Assembly: GCA_045577615.1 (NCBI GenBank)
Contig: JAZNIT010000040.1
Coordinates: 1 to 24,828, forward strand
Direction of reading: 5' to 3'
From: RGIG2206 sp045577615
GTDB taxonomy: Bacteria > Bacillota > Clostridia > Oscillospirales > Acutalibacteraceae
Length of the DNA stretch: 24,828 nucleotides
Below are positions 23,855 through 24,828 of this stretch, piece after piece. Both the position numbers and the translations under genes were made by a program. The notes below the pieces were generated by a model. That model did no database searches, had not been told where the DNA came from, and saw only the letters and a program-made list of their open reading frames with translations. How positions within the stretch are numbered: the stretch's first letter is position 1; each line of letters begins with the position of its first letter.

Positions 23855-24661
23855 ATGTCGTATAAAGGTTATAAGGTAATAGATTCCCACTGCCATATTT
23901 ATCCTGAAAAAATAGTTGATAAGGCTGTAGCAGGAACAGATAGATTCTATGATGTAAAATCAGCGTGCAGAGGTACTGTTTCGGATTTGCTTGAAAAAGG
24001 CGGAGCTGCTGGGGTTGATATGTTCGTTGTTCAATCGGTTGCAACCACGCCCAAGCAGGTGAATAGCATAAACGAATTTATTGCAAACGAGGTTGCCCAA
24101 AACAGTGATAAACTCATTGGTTTGGGCACACTCCATCCCGATAGTGAAGATCTGGCAGGTGATGTAGACCATCTTGTATCACTTGGCCTTAGAGGTGTAA
24201 AGCTCCACCCTGATATTCAAGCATTTAAAATTGACGATTATCGTTGTCTTAAGATTTATGAGCTGTGTGAAGAAAAAGGTTTGCCTATTCTTATGCACAC
24301 CGGTGACAACAGATATGACTATTCTAATCCCAACCGTTTAATTCCCGTGCTGAAAATTTACAAGGATTTGACTGTTATTGGTGCTCATATGGGTGGTTGG
24401 TCAATTTGGGATGAGGCTTCCAAGCAGCTTGCTGATATGCCTAATTTGTATGTTGATTGCTCGTCAAGCTTCTATTACATTTCAAATGAGACGGCAGCAA
24501 ATATTATTCGCCGTTACGGTACTGACAGAGTTTTGTTCGGTACCGATTACCCCATGTGGACTCCTAAAACTGAGCTTAATTCCTTCTTAAGTCTTGGTTT
24601 TACAGAAGAAGAAAACAAAAAAATGTTATCCGAAAATGCATTAAAACTATTTTCAAGATAA
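23855..24661 (+). CDS. Amidohydrolase family protein (Amidohydro_2 type)
   Basis: 268-aa metal-dependent hydrolase or decarboxylase-like TIM barrel. Metal-site motifs are DSHCHIYP (H12, H14), VKLHPD, LMHTGD (H148), GAHMGG (H178) and FGTDYPMW (D231), as in the ACMSD/Amidohydro_2 group. The ribosome binding site (GTGGTGA) is weak; the gene follows the fusion gene by 14 bases and is the last of the Leu T-box unit. The metal site looks intact, unlike that of the LeuA-like protein. Family members include decarboxylases, lactonases and hydrolases, so the reaction cannot be named. Confidence 0.85.
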   Translation: MSYKGYKVIDSHCHIYPEKIVDKAVAGTDRFYDVKSACRGTVSDLLEKGGAAGVDMFVVQSVATTPKQVNSINEFIANEVAQNSDKLIGLGTLHPDSEDLAGDVDHLVSLGLRGVKLHPDIQAFKIDDYRCLKIYELCEEKGLPILMHTGDNRYDYSNPNRLIPVLKIYKDLTVIGAHMGGWSIWDEASKQLADMPNLYVDCSSSFYYISNETAANIIRRYGTDRVLFGTDYPMWTPKTELNSFLSLGFTEEENKKMLSENALKLFSR

Positions 24662-24665
24662 AATT

Positions 24666-24694
24666 AAAGCGCACAGAAATCTGTGCGCTTTTTT
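24666..24694 (+). terminator. Intrinsic terminator of the Leu T-box operon
   Basis: AAAGCGCACAG (24666-24676) pairs perfectly with CTGTGCGCTTT (24681-24691) around loop AAAT and runs into six T's. It lies 4 bases after the amidohydrolase stop. Confidence 0.93.
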
Positions 24695-24704
24695 GTATAA
24701 CGAA

Positions 24705-24828
24705 AACCACGCGTTAGACGCGTGGTTCGGTAAGAATTATATAGTTGAAAATAGAATAAAAACTCCCTTTGTGTATAATAAGATTGCGGTCTGCCAACTG
24801 CAATAAAAAACACAAAGGGAGGTCATTC
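24705..24828 (+). mobile_element. Probable left end of an IS200/IS605-type insertion sequence (cut by window edge)
   Basis: A perfect 10-bp hairpin AACCACGCGT-TAG-ACGCGTGGTT (24705-24727) is of the kind found near the ends of IS200/IS605-family elements. About 35 bases later CTCCCTTTGTGT (24763-24774) is repeated in inverse as ACACAAAGGGAG (24810-24821), with ATTGC/GCAAT nested inside. The second arm holds an apparent ribosome binding site, GGGAGG, and the window ends 5 bases later, where a transposase gene could begin. Sequestering the ribosome binding site in a leader hairpin is known for IS200. The transposase itself is not in view, so the call is tentative. Confidence 0.55.
24763..24821 (+). 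promoter_or_regulatory. Leader inverted repeat over a putative ribosome binding site
   Basis: The arms CTCCCTTTGTGT and ACACAAAGGGAG are perfect 12-bp inverted copies 35 bases apart. Folded, they would bury GGGAGG (24817-24822 overlaps the second arm) and limit translation of whatever starts beyond the window. Confidence 0.5.

Overview
The window looks like chromosomal DNA of a low-GC, strictly anaerobic member of the Bacillota (class Clostridia; an Oscillospiraceae/Ruminococcaceae-type gut or rumen organism is my best guess). The grounds are strong AGGAGG-type ribosome binding sites, TTGACA-17-TATAAT-like promoters, a ZTP riboswitch, two T-box leaders, ferredoxin-linked 2-oxoacid chemistry and split purine genes. 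The taxonomic guess is an inference from gene style, not a search result. All genes I can support are on the + strand.

Region 1 (about 1-12,573) is a purine operon. A promoter (169-197) leads into a ZTP riboswitch with an overlapping terminator. Then follow purE, a purF homologue, purM, purN, a stand-alone PurO-type IMP cyclohydrolase, a stand-alone AICAR formyltransferase, purD, a single-chain purL and fhs (formate-THF ligase), almost all separated by a few bases or overlapping. ZTP accumulates when 10-formyl-THF is short. The riboswitch therefore ties the folate-dependent steps (PurN, AICAR formyltransferase) and the formyl donor synthase Fhs to their own deficiency signal. purC, purB and purK are not in the window. 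The PurF homologue lacks the N-terminal catalytic cysteine, although it keeps the PRPP site and the Fe-S ligands.

Region 2 (about 12,624-19,611) starts with a promoter and a well-formed T-box leader whose specifier I read as GTA (Val). It controls an XRE-HTH/cupin/acyl-CoA synthetase triple fusion, a P-loop ATPase, a four-subunit 2-oxoacid:ferredoxin oxidoreductase of the VOR/KOR type (ferredoxin, alpha, beta, gamma) and a branched-chain aminotransferase. T-box control implies biosynthesis. The simplest reading is uptake of a branched-chain carboxylic acid, activation to acyl-CoA, reductive carboxylation to the 2-oxoacid and transamination to the amino acid.

Region 3 (about 19,628-24,692) has its own promoter and a second T-box leader whose specifier I read as CTC (Leu). 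It controls a LeuA-like protein that keeps the leucine-sensing C-terminal domain but has lost the recognisable catalytic and metal-binding residues of the HMGL barrel. Next come an 835-aa fusion of an isomerase/epimerase-type TIM barrel to an acyl-CoA synthetase, and an amidohydrolase, closed by a strong intrinsic terminator. The biochemical job of this operon is not evident and it is the best candidate here for an undescribed system.

The right edge (24,705-24,828) looks like the left end of an IS200/IS605-type insertion sequence, with a subterminal hairpin and a leader inverted repeat over the ribosome binding site. The left edge (7-122) carries nested inverted copies of a 12-mer of unknown nature.
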